In this document: piece after piece, positions 41,601-51,800 of the stretch
Layout: each line of letters opens with the position of its first letter
Position numbering within the stretch: the first letter of the stretch is position 1
NCBI RefSeq assembly: GCF_900964775.1
Contig: NC_041820.1
Coordinates: 2,235,001 to 2,299,000 of the forward strand
DNA length: 64,000 bases
Reading direction: 5' to 3'
DNA from: Scleropages formosus
Lineage: Eukaryota > Chordata > Actinopteri > Osteoglossiformes > Osteoglossidae
Notes under the pieces: generated by a model
Databases searched by the model: none
Seen by the model: only the letters and a program-made list of their open reading frames with translations
Told to the model about the DNA's origin: nothing
Program-made: the position numbers and the translations under genes

Positions 41601-43915
41601 GACTGGTAGGACACAGTATGAATTGTTGTATGGAGAAGTCGCACTATCCAGGCATGATTTTGTTTGTTCTAAAAAGCAACAAATGGAATTTAAAATATAT
41701 TCTGTTATTAAATGTCTATCGGTAGTAGGGGGCATGGTGGTGCAGCGGACTTGGCCGGGTCCCGCTCTCTGTTGGGTCTGGGGTTCGAGTCCTGCTTGGG
41801 GTGCCTTGCGACAGACTGGTGTCCCGTCCTGGGTGTGTTCCCTCCCCCTTCAGCCTTGCGTCCTGTGTTGCTGGGTTAGGCTCTGGTTTGCTGCGATCCC
41901 ACTTGGGACAAGCGGCTTGAGACACTGTGTTTGTGTGTGTGTGACTATCAGTATTGAACACATCCATAACAGCTGGATAAATGAATTTAGTGACAGTCAC
42001 TGCTAAAACATCTACAATGGTAATAAATTGCAACCTCATACGTCATTTGGTGTTGATAAAGGAAAACTTGCTTGTGCTGATCAAGGAATCACCCAGCAGC
42101 ACATCTACTTTTTCACTGTTTATACATGAATAGCTGTGATGGAAAAAACCTCTGCTCTGTGATTGCCACGGACCAATCTTTCCCTGACCCGTGTTTTGGA
42201 ACCTACAAGTACCTGGAGGTTTCTTATGGCTGCTACTCTGCCAGTAAGTTTGACATTAGTCCCTGTATCAGGTCACTTCTTGCTCCAAATCAGAATATCT
42301 ACAAATGCTCAATTTCACAGTATATCCGTACAGCAAAGTAATATGTTAAAATTCTTATATCTGACCCCATCTTTCAGAGACCAGCATAACCTGTGACGGT
42401 GCAACAGGAGAACTCAGTTGTGGTTTGTTTTTATTCCTGTATGAAAAATAAACATTTACAATTGAAAATGAACAGAAAATTAGTGAATTACATTTTGACA
42501 TGAGCTGTAAGAGACTGTCTCCAAGTCTATCACGTGTTAATGTTATGGTGGTTTCAAGTATATGTTTAAAGAACATTTCTCTTCTGGTTTGTTTCTCTTT
42601 ACATATATTGATAAAAACACATGGTGTAAACATTTTTATATTGTGCATTGAACAGGAAAGGATTTCATAAAGGTGCTCCATGCTACTTATGGACGCAGAG
42701 ACAAAACAACCTGCTCCAATGGTCGCCCACCTACTGAGGTGGCAGTTGCGAACTGTTACCAGCCTAGAACTCTCCAAATATCAAGCAGGTAAACTTTAAC
42801 AGATCAGAAGTCATTTTTATCAAGTAAGTTTGTAATCTTTAACACTTCATTGAAACCATGAGCAGTATTTCTATTTAGATGTCCATGTCAAATGATTTGG
42901 TGGAGCACATGTGTGATTGCCCTGTGATGGACTGGCATCCCATTCAAGGTGTATCCTACCTCAGACTGTTACTGGGATAGGCTCCAGACCACCGCAACCC
43001 CGATTTAGACAAGTGGTTATTTATAATGGAAGGATGAATTACTGTAACACCTACAATACCGATAAATCAGAATCTTACATCTCATTAATTTCTATGCTGA
43101 TCAAATGATTGTCCTTCAGCCTACTGAGCACGTCTACTTCTTCGCTGTTTGTATATTAATAGGTGTGACGGTAAGAACCGTTGCTTTGCAACTTTCCCGG
43201 ATCCATCTTTCTCTGACCCGTGTGTTGGAACCTACAAGTACCTGGAGGTCACTTACCGATGCTACCCTGCCCGTAAGATTACCCGAAATGATATTTTGAA
43301 CAGGCACAAGTAAAAATTGTATCCTTCTAATTATTCTTCTGCATCTCTCTGCCAGAGATAAATGTTGCGTGTGAAGGCTTCCTGAGCTCCCTTGACTGTG
43401 GTACGCCTGAAAGCTCAACAACAGAAGTGGAAGAGTACTGTCATAGGGGGAGGGGGAGCTCTACTAATTTGAACATTCATTTACTTTTCTCAAACATTTA
43501 TAAAGCACAGCACTGACAAATACTTCAAAATGACATGTTTTCAAAATGTCAATTAAACAGTGCTCTATATTTTAACAGGAAACAATGTCATAAGGATCTT
43601 AGAGGCAAACTATGGTCGCAGGAGCCGCACCATCTGTACTACTGGTCGTCCACAATCTCAGCTTGAAAATGTGAACTGCTTACTGCCCGAGACATTTCGT
43701 GTGATGTCTGACAGGTAAAAGGTTTTCAAATCTCAGAACAAACTCAATACCACTCACTACCACAGTACTCTATACTAATTGCTTTTGTTAACAGGTGTGA
43801 TGGAAAGTCCAGGTGTGAAATGTTGGCCGAAAACAGCATTTTCACTGATCCCTGCTATGGCACCTACAAATACCTGGAAGTGTCATATAGCTGCTTTCCA
43901 CCCAGAATAGCCTGA
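38176..43915 (+). CDS. L-rhamnose-binding lectin 2, four CRDs
   Basis: Fourteen coding exons: 38176-38209, 40141-40179, 40342-40386, 40638-40773, 41096-41205, 41306-41350, 41436-41568, 42134-42243, 42378-42422, 42656-42788, 43163-43272, 43356-43400, 43579-43714, 43795-43915. These encode 413 residues. Exons 1-2 give an N-terminal hydrophobic stretch (SIVVICAAVCG) matching lectin 1 in position and phase. Four galactose/rhamnose-binding domains follow, with YGR in each (ANYGR, TTYGR, ATYGR, ANYGR) and DPC..KYL in each. The protein ends [10 protein letters not shown]. Domains 1 and 4 resemble domains 1 and 4 of lectin 1 more than they resemble each other, so the four-domain gene existed before it duplicated. 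Introns are larger than in lectin 1 and hold three SINEs. A second possible signal exon lies at 39467-39540. Confidence 0.88.
38450..38632 (-). mobile_element. SINE (family A), reverse, in lectin 2 intron 1
   Basis: A reverse-orientation copy. The tail complement (TTTAGCTGATGCTTTTCTCC) is at the left and the tRNA-like head complement (AACCACCATGCTACTTAGCT) at the right. A T-run followed by an A-run at 38638-38674 adjoins it. Confidence 0.8.
39467..39540 (+). CDS. Possible alternative signal-peptide exon of lectin 2
   Basis: The stretch lies between a good acceptor (TTTCTCATAG) and a consensus donor (GTAAGT). ATG at 39471 sits in an ACAATGG context and opens 23 codons reading [20 protein letters not shown], a plausible signal peptide. 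The exon ends in phase 1, which fits the exons at 40141 or 40342. If exon 1 were joined to it, the exon 1 frame would stop at once (T+GA), so it would serve as an alternative start. No counterpart was seen in lectin 1. Confidence 0.4.
41728..41944 (+). mobile_element. SINE (family C) in lectin 2 intron 7
   Basis: A tRNA-like head (GGCATGGTGGTGCAGCGGAC; B-box GGGGTTCGAGTCC) is followed by the family body and a short TG tail. It is flanked by near-identical 9-bp direct repeats, CTATCGGTA at 41716-41724 and CTATCAGTA at 41945-41953. Other copies are at 45663-45900, 55997-56199 and 56275-56474. Confidence 0.85.
42898..43040 (+). mobile_element. SINE 3' half (family B-like) in lectin 2 intron 10
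   Basis: A fragment with the TGCCCTGTGATGGACTGGCA, GGGATAGGCTCCAGACC and GACAAGTGGTTATTTATAATGG landmarks of common fish SINEs. The head is missing. Confidence 0.6.
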
Positions 43916-44115
43916 TTATTGCTGTTCATTTCTAAGTTGTGATGCTAAATACCTAAAAGGGGAAGATCTGGCATTTTTTCAAGTACTAATCAGTTTAAAC
44001 CTGTACTCTTCACAGCATTTCTTGCAATCTTGTTTAATTTCTTGCTTTGAGTATTCAAACAATGTATAATTATGAATTGTTGATGTATTAAAACTGCAGC
44101 AAGTGACAACTGTGT
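43916..44115 (+). terminator. Lectin 2 3' UTR with poly(A) signal
   Basis: The variant signal ATTAAA lies at 44087-44092, about 170 bp after the TGA at 43913-43915. A TGTGTGTG element follows, as is usual downstream of cleavage sites. Confidence 0.6.
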
Positions 44116-45079
44116 GTGTAAGTTTTCAAAATGTCCAATTATGAGGCTATTTAGACATCAACAAAACTGATGTTCTGTATAAGCATCTTATTCACTTTGA
44201 GCTTCACTCTAACACGTATTACAAACACTGCCACTGTCACGCTCCTGCACATGCGCACAGTTTGCAGACATAATGATAAGTTCATGTACACCCCCTCCGA
44301 GTGTCTATGCGTACAGTCCATCATGATTGTGCATATTTGCTTAAGCGCGGGGGACTCGGATGACACGTACGTAAACGGTCAGAGCGGGAAAGTGCTCTGA
44401 CCGGAGAAGAGATGCTGCAGGAGCATGTGGCCGGATCCAGGAACAAGGAAGGGACCGCCACGGATGACGCCCTTGACGGGCATCGAACACAGATCAAGTT
44501 CATCTGGTTCCACGAGCAAACTGCGATCTCCGTGTGTGTTTGCCTTTCTGTTTGCGTGGGTCACTGTGTACCGCAGGACACTGGCTGAGTGGATCAGCTG
44601 CGTGATGCGCGCTTCGGAACAATGAATGGAAGCGACAGCGGAGCGAAGGCACTTAATATCTCGGAACAGACTGCAGGGGGCGCCAGCGCACACGGGACTC
44701 TCCAGCCAGGGACTCGCTCGCTGCTGCAGCGTTTTCTCACTGAGGCGACTTTGTTCAGCAACGATGATGAAAACAGCAGAAAATCGCACCAACTCTCTCT
44801 CTCTCCCTCACACACACGACACGGGGCTAAAACAGTGTAACTCCTTCACTAAGCCATACTAGTCTGTCAATCAGAGAAATATATCGTCCGTATCTCACAA
44901 TAATAACTGAGTCTACCTCACAAACGACTCCAGAGAAAGTTGAACTGGAGGGACTCTCCTCCTCCTCAGGCTCCTGGCGCTGACTTCATCCTCGGCCTGG
45001 AAATGGTAAACTTTTTACCTCAACTTTGGCTTTACTAAACTAAACGTAGCACTTTCGTCAACCGCTTCGTTAAAAGACA
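44116..45079. other. Spacer between lectin 2 and KCNS3
   Basis: No gene or clear repeat. CG content rises from about 44400 towards the KCNS3 promoter. Minus-strand open frames (for example 44379-44792) have no recognisable content. Confidence 0.45.
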
Positions 45080-45417
45080 GTACGCGCACAAATGAGGGAA
45101 ATTACACGTCGCTTCCGCGGAAAGTGAACTAAAGGCTTCATTCACTTTCTCGGCGCGCTGCTCCGTCTCAGTTATAGCCGAGCCCGGACGGAGCGCGCGA
45201 GGCCGGGCGCCCGGGCCAATGGGAGCGGGCCGTGGGGCCGCTGACGCAGCGACGAGGCTCCGCCCCATGCCGTGAGCGCGCGCTCCGTCGCCCGTCTCCC
45301 TCGTCCCTCGTCCCACACTCGGGGCTGCGGCTCGTGCGGCGGAGACGCGTCCGGAAAAGTTGTCAAGATGGAACTGAGCGCTTTTAGCAGCACGAAGAAG
45401 GAGCCGCGCAGGAGCAG
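45080..45417 (+). promoter_or_regulatory. KCNS3: Probable KCNS3 CpG-island promoter and leader exon
   Basis: A strongly CpG-rich, TATA-less region ends in a consensus-like donor (GCAG|GTAAAC) at 45417/45418. The next good acceptor before the KCNS3 coding exon is CTCTTGCAG at 46802-46810. KCNS3 genes are known to have non-coding 5' exons. I infer that this exon is spliced to 46811. The left end of the exon is not determined. Confidence 0.5.
45368..45417 (+). other. Upstream open reading frame in the KCNS3 leader
   Basis: ATG at 45368 (GTCAAGATGG context) opens 16 codons and 2 nt to the donor. Joining to 46811 completes an Arg codon and then gives TGA, so the inferred mRNA has a 17-codon uORF that closes at the exon junction. 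A second, 6-codon uORF begins at 46814 (ATGCAGGTGATGGAGCCTTG, then A). Both depend on the inferred splice. Confidence 0.4.
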
Positions 45418-45659
45418 GTAAACCGGCCGTTCGCGTGTCCTTTTGGATGAGTTGTTTGGCGGCCGGCGTCGGGATCGAAAATTAAAGTACGACCATAATT
45501 AAGCGCTAGTTACGCCGGGGCACCTGACGGTGACCTAACCTTTTTATTTGTGGTGGTATTTCTAAGTATTTCCCTGAAAATTAATACTTTCAATTTGGCC
45601 GTATCACTGGAGACATTTTACCATTTTATATACGCTGCCTATTATACATAATAATTCTA

Positions 45660-45662
<3 letters not shown>

Positions 45663-45693
<31 letters not shown>

Positions 45694-45900
45694 TTTCAGA
45701 ACCGCTTGTTCCATACAGGGTCACGGGGAACCGGAGCCAACCCGGCAACACAGGGCGTAAGGCCGGAGGGGGAGGGGACACACCCAGGACGGGACGCCAG
45801 TCCGTCGCAAGGCACCCCAAGCGGGACTCGAACCCCAGACCCACCGGACAGCAGGACCATGGGCCAACCCACTGCGCCACTGCGCCACTGCACCCCCTCT
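45663..45900 (-). mobile_element. SINE (family C), reverse, in KCNS3 leader intron
   Basis: A full-length-looking copy in reverse orientation. The (CA)n run at the left is its TG tail. It is flanked by perfect 10-bp direct repeats AATTCTAATA at 45653-45662 and 45901-45910, marking a clean and probably fairly recent target-primed insertion. Confidence 0.92.
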
Positions 45901-46027
45901 AATTCTAATATTATTATTGAAATATAATCACTGAATGAGTTGAGCCCTTCTGTGCTGGATTTAGAAAGCACACTAACTAAACACAACAAGATTTTTGCCT
46001 TGATTCTCCCAGCGCTTGATCTTTTGG

Positions 46028-46074
46028 TTGGATGGATGGATGGATGGATGGATGGATGGATGGATGGATGGACG
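46028..46074 (+). repeat. (GGAT)n microsatellite
   Basis: About eleven tandem GGAT/ATGG units, decaying into GGAC and GGGT, in the KCNS3 leader intron. Confidence 0.95.
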
Positions 46075-46882
46075 GACGGGTGGGTCGGTCGGTCCCACTG
46101 CTGTCACCTGTCACTGAGCGGCTGTTCCCGGACAGATCTCCTGCTGAGCTCCGCTGGCCGCCCAGTTCACTTCTCCCCACGCCAACAGCCCTCATTAACT
46201 TCTGGAAGCTGTACGATTTCTGTGCCAAACAAATAGAAGTGGATAGATTAAATATTTTCTTTTCTTTATTATTACTATTACATAGCACAAGGACAAAAAA
46301 GTGGAAATCCCAAGTCGCATACAAAAAAAAAAACCAAACTAAAAGCAAAACCCTAATTATTTCAATTCCATTTTCCAACAAACATAAAAAATGCCTTTCT
46401 TCAATTAAGTCTGTGTGAGAAACCGAACGCGTCACACCGGATCTGTGGGAGCACAACTGCGGTCATCCTTGTGATGGAGATGGTAGGTGAAGATGAAGAA
46501 TCAGCCCTGGGACATGTAATACTGCATCCCTCATAGCATGGCAGCGCGGCACATAAAATCACCGTGTTTGTCATTTAAAAAAAAAAAGTTCAGTTCCACT
46601 GGGGTTCCCTGCGCTGCTCTGGTTCACCTACTGTTTATAACCTGTTGGATCTCTGCATAAATGTGAATAGTTCTAAGTTGTTTTGGATAAAAGTCTGCGA
46701 AATAAATGATTGATAACTAATAATGAGCTTAGAGAATCTAGGGACAACTGCGTTTCACTTTTAGCAAATTCAGGATCTCCTGGCCTGAACCAAATGTCTT
46801 ACTCTTGCAGGTGATGCAGGTGATGGAGCCTTGAGCCACATTTTGACGAGCCAGCCGCTAGCGGTCCGACCGTGTCCCTGCC

Positions 46883-48385
46883 ATGGTGTATGGACAGACC
46901 CTCCACAGTCAAGGTGCAGAAGGGGGCTTCATCAACCTCAACGTGGGGGGCTTCAAACAGAGAGTGGATCACAGCACTCTTCTGCGCTTCCCCCAGACAA
47001 GGCTGGGCCGCTTGCTGTCCTGCCATTCGGAGGAGGCCATCCTGGAACTCTGTGATGACTACAGCGTTGCTGACAAGGAGTACTACTTCGACAGGAATCC
47101 CCATTTCTTCCGCTATGTGCTAAATTTCTACTACACTGGCAAAATCCACCTGATGGAAGAGCTGTGTGTCTTCTCTTTCAGTCAGGAGATTGAGTACTGG
47201 GGGATTAAAGACCTCTACCTGGATTCCTGCTGCAGCAATAAGTATCAGGAGCAGAAGGAGTATGCTGACGAAAAGGACTGGGATCGCAAGAGCGATGAGC
47301 AGCAGCAGCAGAGCTTTGACTCTTCCTTCGAGGAGCTATCTGTCATAGACAGAGATGTTGAGAAGTTCGAAGGTGCTTGGTGCTCAGAGATCAGGAAGAA
47401 CATCTGGCTCAGGCTGGAGAATCCTGGCTACTCTCGCTCAGCTAAGATGATCGCCATCGCCTCATTAGCTGTGGTCATCACCTCCATAGTGGCCATGTGC
47501 ATCCACAGCATGCCTGAGTTCCAACAGGTTGATGCAAATGAGAAGGAGATCGAGGATCCCGTTCTGGCTGTCTTCGAGATCATCTGTGTCCTCTGCTTCT
47601 CGTTGGAGTTCCTGGTGCGGCTATTGGTGACGCCTTGCTTGCGCAAGTTCCTGGGCAACCCCCTGAACATCATCGACTTTGTCTCTATTGTGCCCTTCTA
47701 CGCCACGCTGGCTTTTGAGACGGTGGACGAGGAGAGCGACGAGAACGAGGACCTGGAGAACGTGGGCAAGGTTGTGCAGATCCTGCGGCTCATGCGCATC
47801 TTTCGCATCCTCAAGCTGGCCAGGCACTCGGTGGGCCTGCGCTCCCTGGGTGCCACGCTGAGGCACAGCTACCACGAGGTTGGGCTGCTCCTCCTCTTCC
47901 TCTCCGTGGGGATCTCCATCTTCTCTGTCCTCATTTACTTTGTAGAAAAGGAGGAAGAGGAGTCGGAACTGCAGAACATACCGGTGGGTTGGTGGTGGGC
48001 TACGATCAGCATGACCACAGTGGGCTACGGGGACACGTACCCCGTGACCCTGGGTGGCAAACTAATCGGGGCATTGTGCATTATCTGTGGGCTGCTAGTG
48101 GTGGCGCTGCCAATTACCATTATTTTTAACAAGTTTTCCAAATACTATCAGAGGCAAAAGGCCATGGATGTTTATCAGGGCAATAACGACATGAAGGGTC
48201 CAGATGCTAGTCTTCCGTACTTTAACGTCAGGGACATGTACGGGCAGAAGATGCGCACCTTCATGGCCAGCCTCTCGTCGCAGGGAAGCGTGAGCAGCGG
48301 TGAGGACGACACCGACGCTTCCAGCATCCAGGACATGGAAACGCTCTGCAATACGGACAGACTTGCCAGCAGGGAGCCAAAGTGA
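46883..48385 (+). CDS. KCNS3: Potassium voltage-gated channel modifier subfamily S member 3 (Kv9.3)
   Basis: A single coding exon of 500 codons with start context GCCATGG. Residues about 16-115 form the T1/BTB tetramerisation domain (NLNVGGFKQ, DEYYFDRNP-like). S1-S4 follow at about 185-330, with S4 reading LRLMRIFRILKLARHS. S5 is at about 340-362. The pore has TTVGYGD, the K+ selectivity signature, and S6 ends ALPITIIFNKFSKYY. The Pro-x-Pro bend of conducting Kv channels is absent (PIT in place of PIP), as in other electrically silent Kv subunits. Kv9.3 does not conduct alone; it joins Kv2 channels at the plasma membrane and changes their gating. The T1 and S4-S6 sequence matches KCNS3 better than KCNS2. 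Confidence 0.97.
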   Translation: MVYGQTLHSQGAEGGFINLNVGGFKQRVDHSTLLRFPQTRLGRLLSCHSEEAILELCDDYSVADKEYYFDRNPHFFRYVLNFYYTGKIHLMEELCVFSFSQEIEYWGIKDLYLDSCCSNKYQEQKEYADEKDWDRKSDEQQQQSFDSSFEELSVIDRDVEKFEGAWCSEIRKNIWLRLENPGYSRSAKMIAIASLAVVITSIVAMCIHSMPEFQQVDANEKEIEDPVLAVFEIICVLCFSLEFLVRLLVTPCLRKFLGNPLNIIDFVSIVPFYATLAFETVDEESDENEDLENVGKVVQILRLMRIFRILKLARHSVGLRSLGATLRHSYHEVGLLLLFLSVGISIFSVLIYFVEKEEEESELQNIPVGWWWATISMTTVGYGDTYPVTLGGKLIGALCIICGLLVVALPITIIFNKFSKYYQRQKAMDVYQGNNDMKGPDASLPYFNVRDMYGQKMRTFMASLSSQGSVSSGEDDTDASSIQDMETLCNTDRLASREPK

Positions 48386-48845
48386 GACCCGCTGTTGAAA
48401 CTTACTCACACTACAAGCACTTTGTAGTTCTCAGGGCGAAGTTACTTGATCTAAATCCGTTCCTTGGTACTTTCCCCTGCACAGAGAATCCTGGGAGAAC
48501 TAGTTTAACTTGCGGTTATTTTGGCTGCCATCTCTTTACTTGCTGCTTAGGACTACCGGTCGGGGTCATTTCCGAGGATGCGCGAGGAAGCAGGAGAAAA
48601 TTAGCTGAATGTATGCATTAATTATTCATTTAAAGAGGTTAATGAGCATCAGTATTTTGCCTTGAGAGAAATAATTTAAAACGTTTTACGATAAAATAAA
48701 GCTGCAGAAAGTGAATTTATCGGCATGCCGCTGCATCCCTGCCAGTACTTCATTTGTGGAAGAGACGAATGCATGCGTGATCCGACAGCCAGCACACCGT
48801 ATGGAAATGCAGAATGAATAAAGTGTGGTGGACAACGAATATGAA
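48386..48845 (+). terminator. KCNS3: KCNS3 3' UTR with two poly(A) signals
   Basis: AATAAA hexamers lie at 48695-48700 and 48817-48822, so the transcript probably ends near 48720 or 48840. Longer forms cannot be ruled out. Confidence 0.6.
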
Positions 48846-51800
48846 TGGTCTTTTCATTGCTACATTTATGTAAACTCAAGGCATCAAACTGAAGTTAATA
48901 ATACTTCACGTAAACAGGGTTGTTTATACAGCAACGTAAAGAAGTACTTTGATTTCCCTACAACTAGCCTATTTGTAGAAACGCAAGAACGACTCCCATT
49001 TTTGTGTGTTTATTCTTCTTTTTCCTTCCGAGGGTCAGAGAAATACTTAATCGGATAAGCGCGTGCCCGATCGATAGGGAGCAAAAGGCCACGGCTCGGC
49101 GCTGCCGCAGACGCGGCCTCGGAGCTCAGACAGCAGGGCTTCTCGGACGTGCCGGCGATAATCCGATTGATCGCTCTTTTCGAACGGACGCTCTGCGCTC
49201 ACAGCGGTACCAGGACCGTGGGTATGCTAGCAGAGTAGCGCCCAGCGGGTTCCTGCCATCGTTCACCCGGGGTTCTCCCTCCCGTCTCCGAGTCAGCGCC
49301 GCGTGCGCTCTCACGCATGCCGACGCCATTGCTGCGGAGCGTCGTACGCTGTAACAGCGAGTGGATCGGGGGTTGGACCCGGAACCGCATCCGTTGGCTC
49401 CGCACGACGCCTCGTGCGGCGTCTTGAAATTGATCGCTCTTGAAACGGACGTCGTAAACTCAAAACGAATTCGGCTGTTTTCAGACTATTCGGGCGGAGA
49501 GAATCGGTGTCGTATCCCCCTTGCTCTTTGTAATATTTAAAACAAACAAACAAACAAAAAAAAACGATGATTCCCCCGAAATCCTAAATGTGGCCTTAGT
49601 GGTGCTCTGCAATGTGGCAGATGCAGCAGAAAATGAATCGACCGCTTTATTGATTTTGAAATAAAAAAGTAACAGTGCAGGAAAGTGTGTTGAAAGAGGC
49701 CGATGGTAACATCTCTCTTACGAAGGAACACAGGTACGTGGAAGCAGAGAATTGAAATGTAGCAGCAATCGGCGCGCCTGCCGGCACCCCTGGCTTTCCC
49801 CTCGCACCCTGGGGTGAAATTGATTTTGTGTCAGCAGCTAACCTTTCACGACGCCGCGCCATGCGACTCTTCCCTTTCGGAAAGGCTCCTTCTTGTAATC
49901 GGAACTAATCTGCGCCGACTCCACCCACCTGAGGCCGGCGCAGCCTGAGCTCCAGCACCTCAGTCCACACTTGCGATCAGTTTCTGGCTGGAGGTTTTTA
50001 GCCACCAGCATGTCCCAAAGTGGCAAAGATGTGCGTCGTTTCCGACATAGGGTGAGGGTGACAATATATGAATTCATTTACGTGAGGAAAAAGGGGGGGG
50101 GGGGGCGGATTTCAGAGGTAACCTCTCATTTACCTCTCAGGAACATGAAACCTGTACTTCTGTATGGTGAACCTGAAGGGCCGTCCATGGGATTCTCCAC
50201 AGCTTCTCGAACGTGTCTCACAATTACTCTAATTGTTCTGAGCAACAGCACAAATTATTGCGGAGACGTGACGTGTTCGAGGGAGAAGGCGCGACGCGTC
50301 CCTTTGTCCTCGTGCTGCCCTTTCTCCAGCATGTCCATAGACATGGACAGACTGAGTGCAGCTTGGAGGCAAGGAGCTCCGTACAACGTACTTTAGCTTT
50401 TGGCTGAATCCCACGGCACTTCGAAGGTGCCCAGGACACCATCGGCAGCATAGCCCTTTCCAGAGAGATGGACGACGTTTCATGAGCTCCAGCTGAGAAG
50501 CTGAACCTTCGCTCTGAGGGTGCGGTTGCGAACAGGCCACCTCAGATGCATTCAGCCGCCTTGGAGATAGCAGCTGGCTCCCTGGGAGTCCGCTGCTGGG
50601 CTCCCGACTGGCGAGGCTCGAGAAATGATTTGTGGGCCGGGTGGTAAACTGCCTGACGGTTCGGCAGAGATCGGGCATTTCTGGAGCAGAGTCTCACAAT
50701 CATTCTCGAGGACATAACCTCTTAGGGCTTCTTGGGTTCCGTCAAAAAAGTAGAGGAACTGAGCTGAAGAAAATGAAAAATACATCCTTATTGCATCCTT
50801 ATCTCTTCTTCCCAGAGAAGCAACAAGAAGTAAACGAGCGACATCCTTTAAACCCTTGAGGCTGCTACACATTTACTATGATCTAGTACCACCCTGTAGG
50901 TGGTCTTCCTTCTCCCGCAGAACCGCACTACGACACCGAACCCTTGAGCCGCTGTGACACACAGGCCTCCTCTCGTCGACGGGTGGCAGCGCGTAAACAC
51001 ACAGCTCCTAGAGCTCAAGTGTTCTCCTCCCTTCGAGGGGTAATTTAATGTATGTTAAATAAAGAACTCAATTCCCAGCTTTAAGTACATCAACCCTGCT
51101 AATGCTGTTTCACCAGCACACTTGTGAAAACACTGAGTTGCACACTGAACACACACACAAACTCTTCCGAAAACAGGGTACGGTACAGCCAATTGCCGCT
51201 TGGCCACTTCCTGTGTAAAAACGCAGCTTTAGCCGCTCGGTGTACAAACTACTCTCGTAAAGCACGGTTTAGAAAGCAAGGTGGCGGTGAAGAGAGGTGA
51301 AGGTAGCCCACCTGCAGGGGGTCTGCTCTGCGTGCCGTGGGAGCAGCAGGGAGCGGATGCGCGCTCACGGCCCACCGTGGCCACTATGGATTTTTCTCCA
51401 CACGGGAGGAACGATTTGACGGAAGGCCCTCCGACCTTGAGCGGCACGGCCGGTTCCGGCGCGCGGCTCCGTTCACGCAAAGCGAACGAGTTCGAGTCCA
51501 GCGTTGAATCTGTTCTGAGGTCAGTTCCCTTACTACCTTCTCTTACCATAAAGAACGGCTCAAAGGTTGCATATGAATAAATGTATGAGAAGCGGATATC
51601 AAAAACAGCATGACCAGGACATTTCATCCGAAATGAAGACGACGGCAGCTATTTTGAGAAACGCAGCTTATCGCTGTCAACAGAAACAATACCGCACAAA
51701 GCATTTTGCGCCGGGAAAAAAGACCGAAACAATAAAAAAGAATAACGGCAATCTTTGATCTGCCCGCCCGCATTTTCTCACCGAGGCAAAAACACGATCG

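Noticed and set aside
46883-48385. Assignment as KCNS2
   Set aside because: The T1 region, the linker before S1 and the C-terminal DASSIQD..CNT motif fit KCNS3, as does the neighbourhood.
50229-50678. Minus-strand open frame of 149 codons downstream of KCNS3
   Set aside because: It overlaps open frames in other phases, has low similarity to any known domain, and shows no codon or splice evidence.
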